NCBI GenBank assembly: GCA_964474635.1
Contig: CAYYTT010000103.1
Span: 1 to 14,185, forward strand
Reading direction: 5' to 3'
Length of the DNA: 14,185 nt
DNA from: CAYUYV01 sp964474635
Lineage (GTDB): Bacteria > Pseudomonadota > Alphaproteobacteria > JAJFIK01
A program made the position numbers and the translations under genes. Positions 1 through 6,659 of the stretch are shown piece after piece (position 1 is the first letter of the stretch; each line of letters begins with the position of its first letter). The notes under the pieces are model-generated. The model worked only from the letters and a program-made list of their open reading frames with translations, was not told the origin of the DNA and made no database searches.

Positions 1-1251
1 GTGGACTACGACTCGGCCGGCACGGTCGAGTTCATCGTCGACGGACAGCGCAATTTCTACTTTCTGGAAATGAATACCCGCCTCCAGGTGGAGCATCCGG
101 TCACGGAGCTGATCACCGGCGTCGATCTGGTGGAGCAGATGATCCGTGTCGCCGCCGGCGAACGCCTCTCACTGCGTCAGCAGGACATCACGATCAATGG
201 CTGGGCGATGGAATCGCGGATCTATGCGGAAGATCCGTACCGCAACTTCCTGCCTTCCATCGGTCGCCTGGTGCGCTACTCCGCGCCCGAGGAGGGCACC
301 CATGCGGGCCTGACCATCCGGAACGACACGGGCGTGGAGGAGGGCGACGAGATCTCCATGTTCTACGATCCGATGATCGCCAAGCTGTGTACCCACGGTC
401 CGGACCGCCTGATCGCCATCGATCACATGTCCATGGCCCTCGATGAGTTCTACATCGACGGCATCGGCCACAATGTGCCGTTCCTGGCCGCCGTGATGCA
501 GCATCCGCGCTTCCGCGAGGGGCGGATTACGACGGGCTTCATTGCCGAGGAGTATCCGGAGGGTTTCGAAGGCGGCGCGATGTATGATGCGGCCTTCGAG
601 GCGTTCATTGCCGCATCCGCGCTGGCGAACCACCGTTTCGTGCTGCGTGAGCGGAATATTTCCGGCCGGATGGTTTCGACGCCGGCGGGCGCCGATGGCG
701 ACTGGGTCGTGACCATGGGTGACCATGTCGTCCCCATCCACACCACGACGGCCGATGGCAGCATCCGCGTCATCGTTGGCCCCGGCTCACCTATTCCGGG
801 GGGCAGTGAATTGCTGCTCCACAGCGACTGGTTGCCTGGCCAGCCGATCCTGCGCGGGCGCCTCACGGGCCCCATTGGCGGTGTGCGCCCCCTTGCGGTT
901 CAGGTTCGCCCCCATGTCGGGCGCTGGGAACTGGCCCATGGCGGCGTGACCGTTCGCACCGTGATCGAAACGCCCCGTGCGGCCGAACTGCACGCGCTCA
1001 TGCCGGAAAAGCTTCCGCCCGATACCTCCAAATTCCTGCTGTGCCCCATGCCGGGCCTCGTTGTCTCCATCGAGGTTGACGAGGGTCAGGAAGTGAAGGC
1101 CGGCGAGCCCCTTGCGGTGGTGGAGGCCATGAAGATGGAAAATGTGCTGCGCGCCGAACGCGACGGCGTGATCGAGACGATCAAAGCCAAGCCGGGCGAT
1201 AGCCTGGCCGTCGATGAGGTGATCCTCGAATTCAAATCGGACGCGGCATGA
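1..1251 (+). CDS. pccA: Acetyl/propionyl-CoA carboxylase biotin-containing alpha subunit, 5'-truncated by the window edge
   Basis: This cytoplasmic subunit carboxylates its own biotin with ATP and bicarbonate; a beta subunit, not in the window, then passes the carboxyl group to propionyl-CoA or a related acyl-CoA. The frame is open at base 1, so the GTG there is probably an internal valine. Visible residues 1-35 are the end of the ATP-grasp biotin carboxylase domain, with EMNTR (E23, N25, R27) and QVEHPVTE, the metal-binding and catalytic block. Residues about 60-175 are the biotin carboxylase C-terminal domain and about 200-330 the linking BT region. Residues about 345-412 are the biotinyl domain, with EAMKMEN and the biotin-accepting lysine K378. 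The BT-sized linker favours the propionyl-CoA carboxylase alpha type over the shorter AccC. Methylcrotonyl- or geranyl-CoA carboxylase alpha remains possible. The stop overlaps the next ATG (ATGA), which implies coupled translation. Confidence 0.93.
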   Translation: MDYDSAGTVEFIVDGQRNFYFLEMNTRLQVEHPVTELITGVDLVEQMIRVAAGERLSLRQQDITINGWAMESRIYAEDPYRNFLPSIGRLVRYSAPEEGTHAGLTIRNDTGVEEGDEISMFYDPMIAKLCTHGPDRLIAIDHMSMALDEFYIDGIGHNVPFLAAVMQHPRFREGRITTGFIAEEYPEGFEGGAMYDAAFEAFIAASALANHRFVLRERNISGRMVSTPAGADGDWVVTMGDHVVPIHTTTADGSIRVIVGPGSPIPGGSELLLHSDWLPGQPILRGRLTGPIGGVRPLAVQVRPHVGRWELAHGGVTVRTVIETPRAAELHALMPEKLPPDTSKFLLCPMPGLVVSIEVDEGQEVKAGEPLAVVEAMKMENVLRAERDGVIETIKAKPGDSLAVDEVILEFKSDAA

Positions 1252-1406
1252 GCGGGCACGGGTCCACCGGAGCGGCGAGCGCCTTGCGCGCCGCCGCGCT
1301 TGCGCTCACCCTCTTGGGTCTGGCGGCCTGCGGAATCCGCGGCGAGCTGGAGCCGCCGCGGGGTGTGGAAGACAATCCGGAGCCGGATCAAGTCACGAGC
1401 TACTGA
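1248..1406 (+). CDS. Small LptM (YifL)-type lipoprotein, 52 aa
   Basis: The ATG overlaps the carboxylase stop as ATGA, so it is probably translated by re-initiation on the same mRNA. The product has an arginine-containing n-region, a hydrophobic stretch (ALALTLLGL, residues 17-25) and a lipobox LAAC with the lipidated cysteine at C28. The text after the cysteine, CGIRGELEPP, fits the CGxxGpLxxP pattern of LptM/YifL lipoproteins. In E. coli LptM helps the LptD-LptE lipopolysaccharide translocon mature at the outer membrane. The rest (to DQVTSY) is short, acidic and proline-rich, as expected for the family. Many alphaproteobacteria keep such a lipoprotein near lysA, so the place behind a biotin carboxylase is less usual. 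Its last 14 bases lie inside the convergent DUF2794 gene. The lipoprotein call is firm; the LptM role is inferred from the short motif. Confidence 0.78.
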   Translation: MSGHGSTGAASALRAAALALTLLGLAACGIRGELEPPRGVEDNPEPDQVTSY

Positions 1407-1743
1407 CGACCTTGAAGCGTTTGCGGTCGAAGACCCGCAGCACGGTCGCCAAATCGTGCCCGCGCTTCAAGACAAGCCCCGTGGCCGAGACCACCGAGTA
1501 GGCGCCCTGGCGCCGGGCAAGTTTGGGGCGTTTTTCGATCCGGTAGAGCGGCATTTCGCTGGAGCGGCGATAGACATTGAACATCGCCGCGTCCCGGCTG
1601 CCGCCCATGGCATAATCGCGCCATTCACCCAGCGCGACCATGTGGCCATAGACGCGCAAGATCGCATCGAGTTCCCGGCGGTTGAAGAACACGTCCGTCT
1701 GAACGGGCGCGCTCGTCTGCACAGCGCTGTCGAGACTATCCAT
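1393..1743 (-). CDS. DUF2794 domain-containing protein, 116 aa
   Basis: The function is unknown. The protein matches the alphaproteobacterial DUF2794 family over almost its whole length: VFFNRRELDAIL near the start, GEWRDYAM in the middle, then PLYRIEKRPKLARRQGAYSV and GLVLKRGHDLATVLRVF. It has no signal peptide or membrane segment and is rich in basic residues, so a small cytoplasmic protein is expected. The ATG at 1743 opens onto a 128-bp divergent spacer shared with the M28 peptidase gene; upstream of it I see only a weak ribosome-binding sequence (GACGGG). The 3' end overlaps the convergent lipoprotein gene by 14 bp, so the two transcripts must be partly antisense unless they stop very sharply. 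Length and family match are normal for an intact gene. Confidence 0.88.
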   Translation of the reverse strand: MDSLDSAVQTSAPVQTDVFFNRRELDAILRVYGHMVALGEWRDYAMGGSRDAAMFNVYRRSSEMPLYRIEKRPKLARRQGAYSVVSATGLVLKRGHDLATVLRVFDRKRFKVVSSS

Positions 1744-1871
1744 CCCGTCAGTCTGACCCTCCCACGCCCGGCGCGCAAGACGCCCGCTTTCGGCGGTGCC
1801 ATTGGTCTTGGGCCGATCGCTCTGCGATACTCGAGACCTTGGTAACCCCGTTGGGAGCAGTGGAAGGCTTC
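1744..1871. promoter_or_regulatory. Divergent intergenic spacer between the DUF2794 and M28 peptidase genes
   Basis: These 128 bp must hold the starts of both divergent transcription units. On the plus strand GATACT near 1825-1830 resembles a -10 element and TTGGTC near 1802-1807 could be a weak -35 (18-bp spacer). On the minus strand I see no convincing pair. No operator-like palindrome stands out. Confidence 0.3.
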
Positions 1872-3608
1872 ATGGCATCGACACACAAAAACGCGCCCCG
1901 ACAGGCCTTTCTGGCGGGGCTGGTGCTCGCAGTCCTGTGGTTTGGCGGGGAACTTGCGGCGCAGGAGGCGGGCTCGCCCGATGCCGGCAGCCTCGATCGG
2001 GCCCGCAGCGCCAGTACCATTCAAGCCCATATGGAATATCTCGCGGACGATCTTCTGGAGGGGCGCGACGCGGGCTCCAGGGGCGAGGCCCTGTCGGCGC
2101 TTTACATTGCCTCCACCTACCGGCGGCTGGGGCTCGAACCCCTTGGCGCGCTGGAGCCGGAGACGGCCGCACCGGGCATCGGGGCGTTCTTTCAAACTGT
2201 GCCCCTGCGCACGGCGCGGCTCGACATTCCCTCGGTTACTTTTTCCGTCACCGGCAACGGGGTCTCGAAAAGCTTCGTGAACGGACAGGACATCATGATT
2301 TACGCGAACCTCCTTGAGGAGGAGGTCGCGATTGAGGCGCCGGTCGTTTTTGTCGGTCACGGGATCACTGCGCCTGATCTGGGGCTTGACGACTACAAGG
2401 GCCTTGATGTGACGGGCAAGATCGTCATTGCCCTAGGCGGCCCGCCGGCCTTTCTGCCCGCCGCCGAGGCGGCCCATTTCGGGTCGGCCGTGCAAAAGCA
2501 AAAAATGGCGGCCGAGGCCGGCGCCGTCGGGCTGATCCGGTTGTGGACGCCCGCGAACGAAGAGCAGGTGCCCTTTAAAATCCTGAAGGCGCGTTTGCCC
2601 GTGCCCGTGATGGGTTGGCGCGGGGACACGGGCAGCGTGATGGAAGACAGCGTGTTCGCCTTCCCCTGGGCGACCGTGCGCGGCGCGGCGGCGGACGCGT
2701 TGTTCCAAGGCGCGCGTTTGAGTGCCAAAGAGGTCATCGCGCGAGGCAAGACCGGCCCCGTGCCCGGGTTTGCCCTCAAAACCAGCCTGTCATTGATGCT
2801 TGAAACCCGGCACGACGATGCCAAGGCCTCGCGCAATGTGGGCGGCTTTCTGGAGGGCCGTGACCCGGCGGTGAAGGACGAACTCGTCGTCGTGACAGCC
2901 CATTACGACCATGTGGGTCTGTGCGGCGCGATCGATGCGGCCGACCGGATCTGCAACGGCGCTCTTGATAATGCCATTGGCACCTCGGCCATGCTTGATG
3001 TCGCCCGGCGGTTCGTGAACGCCGGCGCCGCCCCCGCGCGGCCCATCCTGTTCCTTGCCGTTGGCGCTGAGGAAAAAGGCCTGTTGGGTTCGGATTATTT
3101 CGCGGCCCATCCACTGGTTGGAGGGCGGGCCATCGTCGCCACCATCAACATGGACGGCGGCATGCCGTTCTATGAGTTCAGCGATGTGATCGCCTTTGGC
3201 GCCGAACAGTCCGATCTGGGAAAGACCCTTGCCCGCGCGGTTGCGCCCATGGGCCTCACGGTCGAGCCCGATCCCTTTCCGCAGCTCAGCATTTTCACCC
3301 GCTCGGACCAGTATTCCTTTGTGAAGAGGGGGATACCCTCCTTGTTCCTCTACCATGGCTTCACGGACATGGCGGGGGAGAATGTCGGCCGCGCGATCTG
3401 GAACGACACCATGGCCACCCGCTACCATCAGCCATTGGATGACCTCACCACGAGGCCGCTCGATTATGGCGCCGCGGCCAAATACGCCGCCGTCTTCTAT
3501 CGACTGGCCCGGGCCGTGGCGGAACAGGAAGAGGTACCGCGTTGGTATGAGGACAGCATTTTCGGCCAACGCTTCGCACCCGAAGCCCCCAAGGCAAAAC
3601 GGCCTTAA
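1872..3608 (+). CDS. Exported M28-family zinc metallopeptidase with PA-like insertion, 578 aa
   Basis: A secreted or periplasmic aminopeptidase-like enzyme of peptidase family M28. I chose ATG 1872 because GGAAGG lies 5 bases upstream and the protein then begins with a signal peptide (basic MASTHKNAPRQ, hydrophobic AFLAGLVLAVLWF, probable cleavage near GELAAQ). A TTG start at 1839 would add 11 residues. Residues about 150-290 contain FVGHGITAP and LDVTGKIVIALGGPP, typical of the protease-associated (PA) insertion. The metal-binding set of the family is complete: H344 and D346 in AHYDHVG, D366 in GALDN, E400/E401 in AEEKGLLGS, D428 in NMDGG and H519 in YHQPLDD. The substrate cannot be read from sequence; glutamate carboxypeptidase-like and aminopeptidase members look alike. 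The gene stands alone, followed by 384 gene-free bases. Confidence 0.9.
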   Translation: MASTHKNAPRQAFLAGLVLAVLWFGGELAAQEAGSPDAGSLDRARSASTIQAHMEYLADDLLEGRDAGSRGEALSALYIASTYRRLGLEPLGALEPETAAPGIGAFFQTVPLRTARLDIPSVTFSVTGNGVSKSFVNGQDIMIYANLLEEEVAIEAPVVFVGHGITAPDLGLDDYKGLDVTGKIVIALGGPPAFLPAAEAAHFGSAVQKQKMAAEAGAVGLIRLWTPANEEQVPFKILKARLPVPVMGWRGDTGSVMEDSVFAFPWATVRGAAADALFQGARLSAKEVIARGKTGPVPGFALKTSLSLMLETRHDDAKASRNVGGFLEGRDPAVKDELVVVTAHYDHVGLCGAIDAADRICNGALDNAIGTSAMLDVARRFVNAGAAPARPILFLAVGAEEKGLLGSDYFAAHPLVGGRAIVATINMDGGMPFYEFSDVIAFGAEQSDLGKTLARAVAPMGLTVEPDPFPQLSIFTRSDQYSFVKRGIPSLFLYHGFTDMAGENVGRAIWNDTMATRYHQPLDDLTTRPLDYGAAAKYAAVFYRLARAVAEQEEVPRWYEDSIFGQRFAPEAPKAKRP

Positions 3609-3649
3609 ACCGAGTGTCGGGCTCAGTTTCGCCGATGACGCGGCCGTGC

Positions 3650-3675
3650 GATCAGGCCACGAAATGGTCCTGATC
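3650..3675. repeat. Strong imperfect inverted repeat (10-bp stem, 5-base loop)
   Basis: GATCAGGCCA (3650-3659) can pair with TGG (3665-3667) and CCTGATC (3669-3675), leaving a single T bulge at 3668 and a CGAAA loop. It lies 41 bp after the M28 stop. No T-run follows on either strand, so it is not a classic terminator. It may stabilise the M28 mRNA 3' end, assist Rho-independent of a U-tract termination, or bind a protein. Confidence 0.55.
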
Positions 3676-3682
3676 CAGTCCA

Positions 3683-3712
3683 TTGGCCGCCCCAAACGGT
3701 GAGCATTATACC
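3683..3712 (+). promoter_or_regulatory. Possible sigma70-type promoter in the M28-SDR spacer
   Basis: TTGGCC (3683-3688) is separated by 18 bases from TATACC (3707-3712), or by 17 from TTATAC (3706-3711). Each hexamer matches the general consensus at about four of six positions. Transcription would start near 3719 and reach the terminator at 3869 after about 150 nt, or read on into the SDR gene. Confidence 0.3.
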
Positions 3713-3718
3713 AGTGTT

Positions 3719-3869
3719 GGCGGTTCGGGCCGGGAGTTGTTCCGGCTTTGAATCTCAGCCCCCCAGCCCCCACCGGGGCAGCTTGTTAACTGGTTCGGGC
3801 CGTCAACACATCATTCTCCCCTCATGACTGCCTCCTGGTGCGCCCCTCCTTTCGGAAGGGCGCTTTTTT
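3719..3869 (+). ncRNA. Candidate small RNA, about 150 nt
   Basis: This interval runs from a predicted start to a good intrinsic terminator and has no coding potential. It can form stems CCGGGA/TTCCGG (3730-3745) and GCCCC/GGGGC (3766-3779) before the terminator hairpin. Between them lie single-stranded CTCCCCTC and CCTCCT, which are complementary to Shine-Dalgarno sequences; several trans-acting small RNAs of alphaproteobacteria use such CCUCC motifs. I recognise no known RNA family. The terminator could instead be the distant end of the M28 transcript or a leader attenuator for the SDR gene. Confidence 0.28.
3840..3869 (+). terminator. Rho-independent terminator
   Basis: GCGCCC (3840-3845) pairs with GGGCGC (3858-3863), then a C/A mismatch, then TCC with GGA, closing a TTTC loop. 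Six Ts follow at 3864-3869. It is on the plus strand, 231 bp after the M28 stop and 124 bp before the SDR start. Confidence 0.78.
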
Positions 3870-3992
3870 GCGTGGGTCCGGCCGTGACATCCGCATTCCA
3901 TGGCGGCGGGGTGTTTTTGCCCTGGGCGGGCTGGACGGGCATCATTTCGGCGTTGAACCGACCGAACGATATAAAAAGTGGGAGAATGCGCC

Positions 3993-4727
3993 ATGGGAGA
4001 GCGCCTGAAGGATCGCGTTGCCATTGTCACCGGGGCCGCATCTGGCATCGGGGCTGCGACGGTCAAACTCATGCTGGAGGACGGGGCACAGGTTTTGGCC
4101 GTCGATATTGCCGAAATTCCGGGCCTGCCTGAATTGGGGCTGAAGACGGCCTGCGTCGATCTGGCCGAGGATGGTGCGGCGGACAGCCTCGTCGCCTATG
4201 CCCTCGCTCAATTCGGCCGGCTCGACATCGTCGTCAACAATGCCGGGATCGGCTTTAACGCCCTGGTGGAGACCCACACGGACGAAGATTGGGACCGGGT
4301 GCAGGCCGTCAATTTGCGCGCGCCCTTTCGGCTGTGCCGCGCCGCCATTCCGGCTCTGAAGGCAAGCCCCGCCGGACGGATCGTCAACACCGCCTCCGTT
4401 ATGGCCGAAGGCACTGACTATGGCCTCGCCGCCTACTGCGCCGCCAAGGCGGGCGTTGCGGGACTTACACGCACGCTGGCCCTGGAGCTTGGCAAGTTTG
4501 GGATCACGGCGAACTATGTCCTTCCAGGCGCAATCAGAACCGGTATGACCAAGGAGAGCTTCGCGCGCCCGGACGTGGCCGATGTCTGGGCCAAAAAAGC
4601 CGCCCTGCGCCGCCTGGGAGAGCCCGTCGATGTGGCCAGGGCCATCGTTTTCCTGGCAACCGATGACGCCGCGTTCATCACCGGGCACGGTTTGAACGCC
4701 GATGGGGGTCTGATGCTGCGTGTGTGA
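3993..4727 (+). CDS. Short-chain dehydrogenase/reductase (SDR family), 244 aa
   Basis: A cytoplasmic NAD(P)-dependent oxidoreductase of the classical SDR type and length. Motifs are complete: cofactor loop TGAASGIG (13-20), D38 after the second strand (an acidic residue there usually means NAD preference), NNAG (82-85), catalytic S135, and Y148 with K152 in YCAAK. The C-terminal region (AFITGHGLNADGGLML) is the usual SDR ending. The ATG at 3993 is preferred because GGGAGA lies about 7 bases upstream; an in-frame GTG at 3978 would place the start inside that sequence. A TATAAA at 3970-3975 could be a -10 element but lacks a -35 match and would leave a very short leader. The substrate is unknown; neighbours give no pathway hint. 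3-oxoacyl reductase- or sugar/steroid dehydrogenase-like activities are all possible. Confidence 0.88.
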   Translation: MGERLKDRVAIVTGAASGIGAATVKLMLEDGAQVLAVDIAEIPGLPELGLKTACVDLAEDGAADSLVAYALAQFGRLDIVVNNAGIGFNALVETHTDEDWDRVQAVNLRAPFRLCRAAIPALKASPAGRIVNTASVMAEGTDYGLAAYCAAKAGVAGLTRTLALELGKFGITANYVLPGAIRTGMTKESFARPDVADVWAKKAALRRLGEPVDVARAIVFLATDDAAFITGHGLNADGGLMLRV

Positions 4728-4732
4728 CCGCG

Positions 4733-4769
4733 GCGCCCCGGCATGGCACGGCGCGGCGCTTGTGTTTTT
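4733..4769 (+). terminator. Possible terminator after the SDR gene
   Basis: GCGCC (4733-4737) can pair with GGCGC (4755-4759), with an inner CCG/CGG pairing, and TTGTGTTTTT follows directly. The stem is interrupted, so it is weaker than the 3840 terminator, and the T-rich tail may instead belong to the promoter at 4760-4788. Confidence 0.35.
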
Positions 4770-4788
4770 CCGCTCAGCTTTTTATATC
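4760..4788 (+). promoter_or_regulatory. Candidate promoter for the Gld-type ABC operon
   Basis: TTGTGT (4760-4765), a 17-bp spacer and TATATC (4783-4788) form a reasonable sigma70-like pair, the best in this 144-bp spacer. The start would be near 4795, leaving a leader of about 75 nt before the ATPase ATG at 4872. Confidence 0.4.
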
Positions 4789-4871
4789 GCAGACAATCTG
4801 TGATTGGGGCGCGCTCACCGATAGGTGATGCACCGTCCCTGCCTTGCGACAGTCCAGCGGACAGGTGAGCG

Positions 4872-5900
4872 ATGACTGATCAAGCGACTGGCTCTCCCGT
4901 CGAGGGCCGACCGAGCGACCCGTTGATCGAAATTGACGGGTTGGTGAAATGCTTTGGCCCGTTTCGCGCCGTTGATCGGCTCGGGTTTTCCGTCTCCAAG
5001 GGCGAAGTGCTCGGCTTTCTCGGTCCAAACGGCGCCGGCAAGTCCACCACCATGAAAATGATCACGGGCTTTCTGGCTCCGACGGAAGGTCGGATCCGGA
5101 TCATGGGCATTGACCTTGCCGATGACCTGATCGAGGCGCAGCGGCGGATCGGTTATCTGCCCGAAGGCGCGCCCGCCTATCCGGAAATGACGCCGCGCCA
5201 ATATCTGGGCTTCATCGCGCAGGTGCGCGGCCTGCGCGGCGCCGATGCGGATAAGGCCGTCGACCGGGCGGCGGACCGCGCCCAACTCGGCGCGGTTTTG
5301 GAGCAGCCCATCGACACCCTGTCCAAAGGCTTCAAGCGCCGTGTTGGGCTTGCTCAGGCGATCCTGCACGATCCGGCGGTACTGATCATGGACGAGCCGA
5401 CCGATGGCCTCGACCCCAATCAGAAACATGCCGTCCGTAACCTGATCACGGACATGTCCGCCGAGAAGGCGATCATCATCTCCACCCACATCCTCGAAGA
5501 GGTTGAGGCGGTGTGCACGCGGGCGATGATCATCGACAGGGGCCGGATCGTCGCCGACGGAACACCGACGCAGCTCAGCGCCCGCTCGCGTTATCACAAT
5601 GCCGTCACGGTGGTTTTGGACAGCGGCGACGAGGCCCAGACGGCCCGTCCCCTGATGGCCGGCGTCGAGGGCGCGGGCGATCTGGAAGAAGTCCACGACG
5701 CCGACGGCACCGTCCGCCTGACCGTGTTCCCCCAAACCCCCGAGCTTCACCTCTTCGACGCGGTCAGTGCGGCGCTCCACGGCGGCGGGCTTGAGCCACG
5801 TGCGCTCCATGCCGAGCCGGGCCGGCTCGACGATGTGTTCCGCGCCGTGACGACGCCGGATGCCGCCGCCCGCGCCAACGCCGCCACGGCGGCGGCCTGA
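4872..5900 (+). CDS. GldA-type ABC transporter ATP-binding protein, 342 aa
   Basis: The cytoplasmic ATPase that powers the transporter formed with the permease downstream. Walker A is GPNGAGKST (51-59), the Q-loop region reads GYLPEG (95-99), the signature is LSKGFKRR (150-157) in place of LSGGQ, Walker B is LIMDEPTDGLDP (171-182) and the switch histidine is H206 in STHILEE. GYLPE, LSKG(F/Y)xxRVGLAQA and DGLDPNQ together are hallmarks of the GldA branch of the DrrA/NosF-like ATPases. Residues after about 235 form a C-terminal extension of about 100 residues, usual in this branch, ending in an alanine-rich tail. AGGTGAG just upstream can serve as ribosome-binding site. Twenty-one bases separate it from the permease, and the four genes to 10120 are almost certainly one operon. 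Confidence 0.9.
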   Translation: MTDQATGSPVEGRPSDPLIEIDGLVKCFGPFRAVDRLGFSVSKGEVLGFLGPNGAGKSTTMKMITGFLAPTEGRIRIMGIDLADDLIEAQRRIGYLPEGAPAYPEMTPRQYLGFIAQVRGLRGADADKAVDRAADRAQLGAVLEQPIDTLSKGFKRRVGLAQAILHDPAVLIMDEPTDGLDPNQKHAVRNLITDMSAEKAIIISTHILEEVEAVCTRAMIIDRGRIVADGTPTQLSARSRYHNAVTVVLDSGDEAQTARPLMAGVEGAGDLEEVHDADGTVRLTVFPQTPELHLFDAVSAALHGGGLEPRALHAEPGRLDDVFRAVTTPDAAARANAATAAA

Positions 5901-5921
5901 TCGATTGGAAGAGAACGCGCC

Positions 5922-6656
5922 ATGAACCATGTCATGCCCATTTTCCGCCGGGAACTTGCGGGCTATTTCGCCACGCCCCTGGCCTATGTCTTCATCGTGA
6001 TCTTCCTGTTCAGCATGGGAATGTTCACCTTCTATCTTGGCCAGTTCTACGAACGCGGTCAGGCGGACCTGGAGCCCTTCTTCGCGTTCCATCCCTGGCT
6101 TTACCTGTTCCTGATCCCGGCGGTTTCCATGCGCCTGTGGGCCGAGGAACAAAAGACCGGCACGCTGGAATTGTTGATGACGTTGCCTGTGCCGACCTGG
6201 GCAAGCGTGGCCGGCAAGTTCCTGGCCGCCTGGGCCTTTTCAGGCATCGCGCTCGCGCTCACGGTGCCGATCTGGGTGACCGTCAACATGCTAGGCAATC
6301 CGGACAATGGCGTCATCTTGGCCTCTTATCTGGGCAGCCTTCTGATGGCGGGCGGCTATCTTGCCATCGGCTCGGCCATCTCGGCGCTGACGAACAATCA
6401 AGTGATCGCGTTCGTTGTGTCCGTGGTGGTGTGTTTCCTCTTTACGGTGGCCGGTTTCCCGCTGGTGCTTGACTTCTTCAGCGGCTGGGCGCCCCAGGCC
6501 CTGGTGCAGACCATTGCGTCCTTCAGTTTCCTGGGACATTTCGATTCCATCACCAATGGCGTGATCGACCTGCGGGACGTGGTGTTCTTCGTCACGCTGA
6601 TCGTCCTGTGGCTAGCGATCAACACATTGGTCATCGAAGCAAAGCGGATAGGGTGA
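5922..6656 (+). CDS. GldF-type ABC-2 permease, 244 aa
   Basis: The inner-membrane channel part of the transporter. About six membrane segments are visible: near residues 18-40, 55-70, 97-123, 131-156, 160-183 and 218-238. The cytoplasmic loop AEEQKTGTLELLMTLPV (74-90) is the conserved block of ABC-2 family permeases that contacts the ATPase. The N-terminal IFRRELAGYFATPLAYVF is also typical of GldF/NosY-like proteins. GGAAGAGA lies about 8 bases before the ATG, and the next gene starts only 3 bases after the stop. Its partners are the ATPase upstream and the GldG-like protein downstream. The transported substrate is not known for this group outside Bacteroidota, where the homologues support gliding motility. 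Confidence 0.9.
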   Translation: MNHVMPIFRRELAGYFATPLAYVFIVIFLFSMGMFTFYLGQFYERGQADLEPFFAFHPWLYLFLIPAVSMRLWAEEQKTGTLELLMTLPVPTWASVAGKFLAAWAFSGIALALTVPIWVTVNMLGNPDNGVILASYLGSLLMAGGYLAIGSAISALTNNQVIAFVVSVVVCFLFTVAGFPLVLDFFSGWAPQALVQTIASFSFLGHFDSITNGVIDLRDVVFFVTLIVLWLAINTLVIEAKRIG

Positions 6657-6659
6657 ACC

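Larger units (their letters stand above)
3609..3992. other. 384-bp gene-free region with hairpins, possible promoter and terminator
   Basis: No reading frame here has a plausible ribosome-binding site or family resemblance. The region holds, in order, a strong hairpin (3650-3675), a possible sigma70-like promoter (3683-3712), two small stem-loops (about 3730-3745 and 3766-3779), an 11-bp direct repeat GGTTCGGGCCG (3722-3732 and 3792-3802), pyrimidine-rich CTCCCCTC and CCTCCT motifs (3816-3836), and a Rho-independent terminator (3840-3869). The last 120 bases are the leader of the SDR gene. Confidence 0.7.

Noticed and set aside
3650..3700. Minus-strand remnant ending in residues DQDHFVA after a stop, or a short ATG frame beginning LTVWGG, as a gene relic
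   Set aside because: The frames are shorter than 30 codons, have no supporting ribosome-binding site, and the resemblance to known protein families is too slight to separate from chance.
3722..3802. GGTTCGGGCCG repeats resembling a tRNA T-arm
   Set aside because: No acceptor, D-arm or anticodon stem can be folded around either copy, and there is no CCA-type end.
3824..4132. Possible leader peptide or small gene starting at ATG 3824 within the terminator region
   Set aside because: No ribosome-binding site, no run of a regulatory amino acid, and the frame runs through the terminator into the SDR gene.
4815..6152. A 445-codon minus-strand open frame opposite the ABC ATPase and permease
   Set aside because: Same reasoning: a GC-rich shadow of genes with Walker A, Walker B and ABC-2 permease motifs; it also crosses two real genes and the spacer between them.
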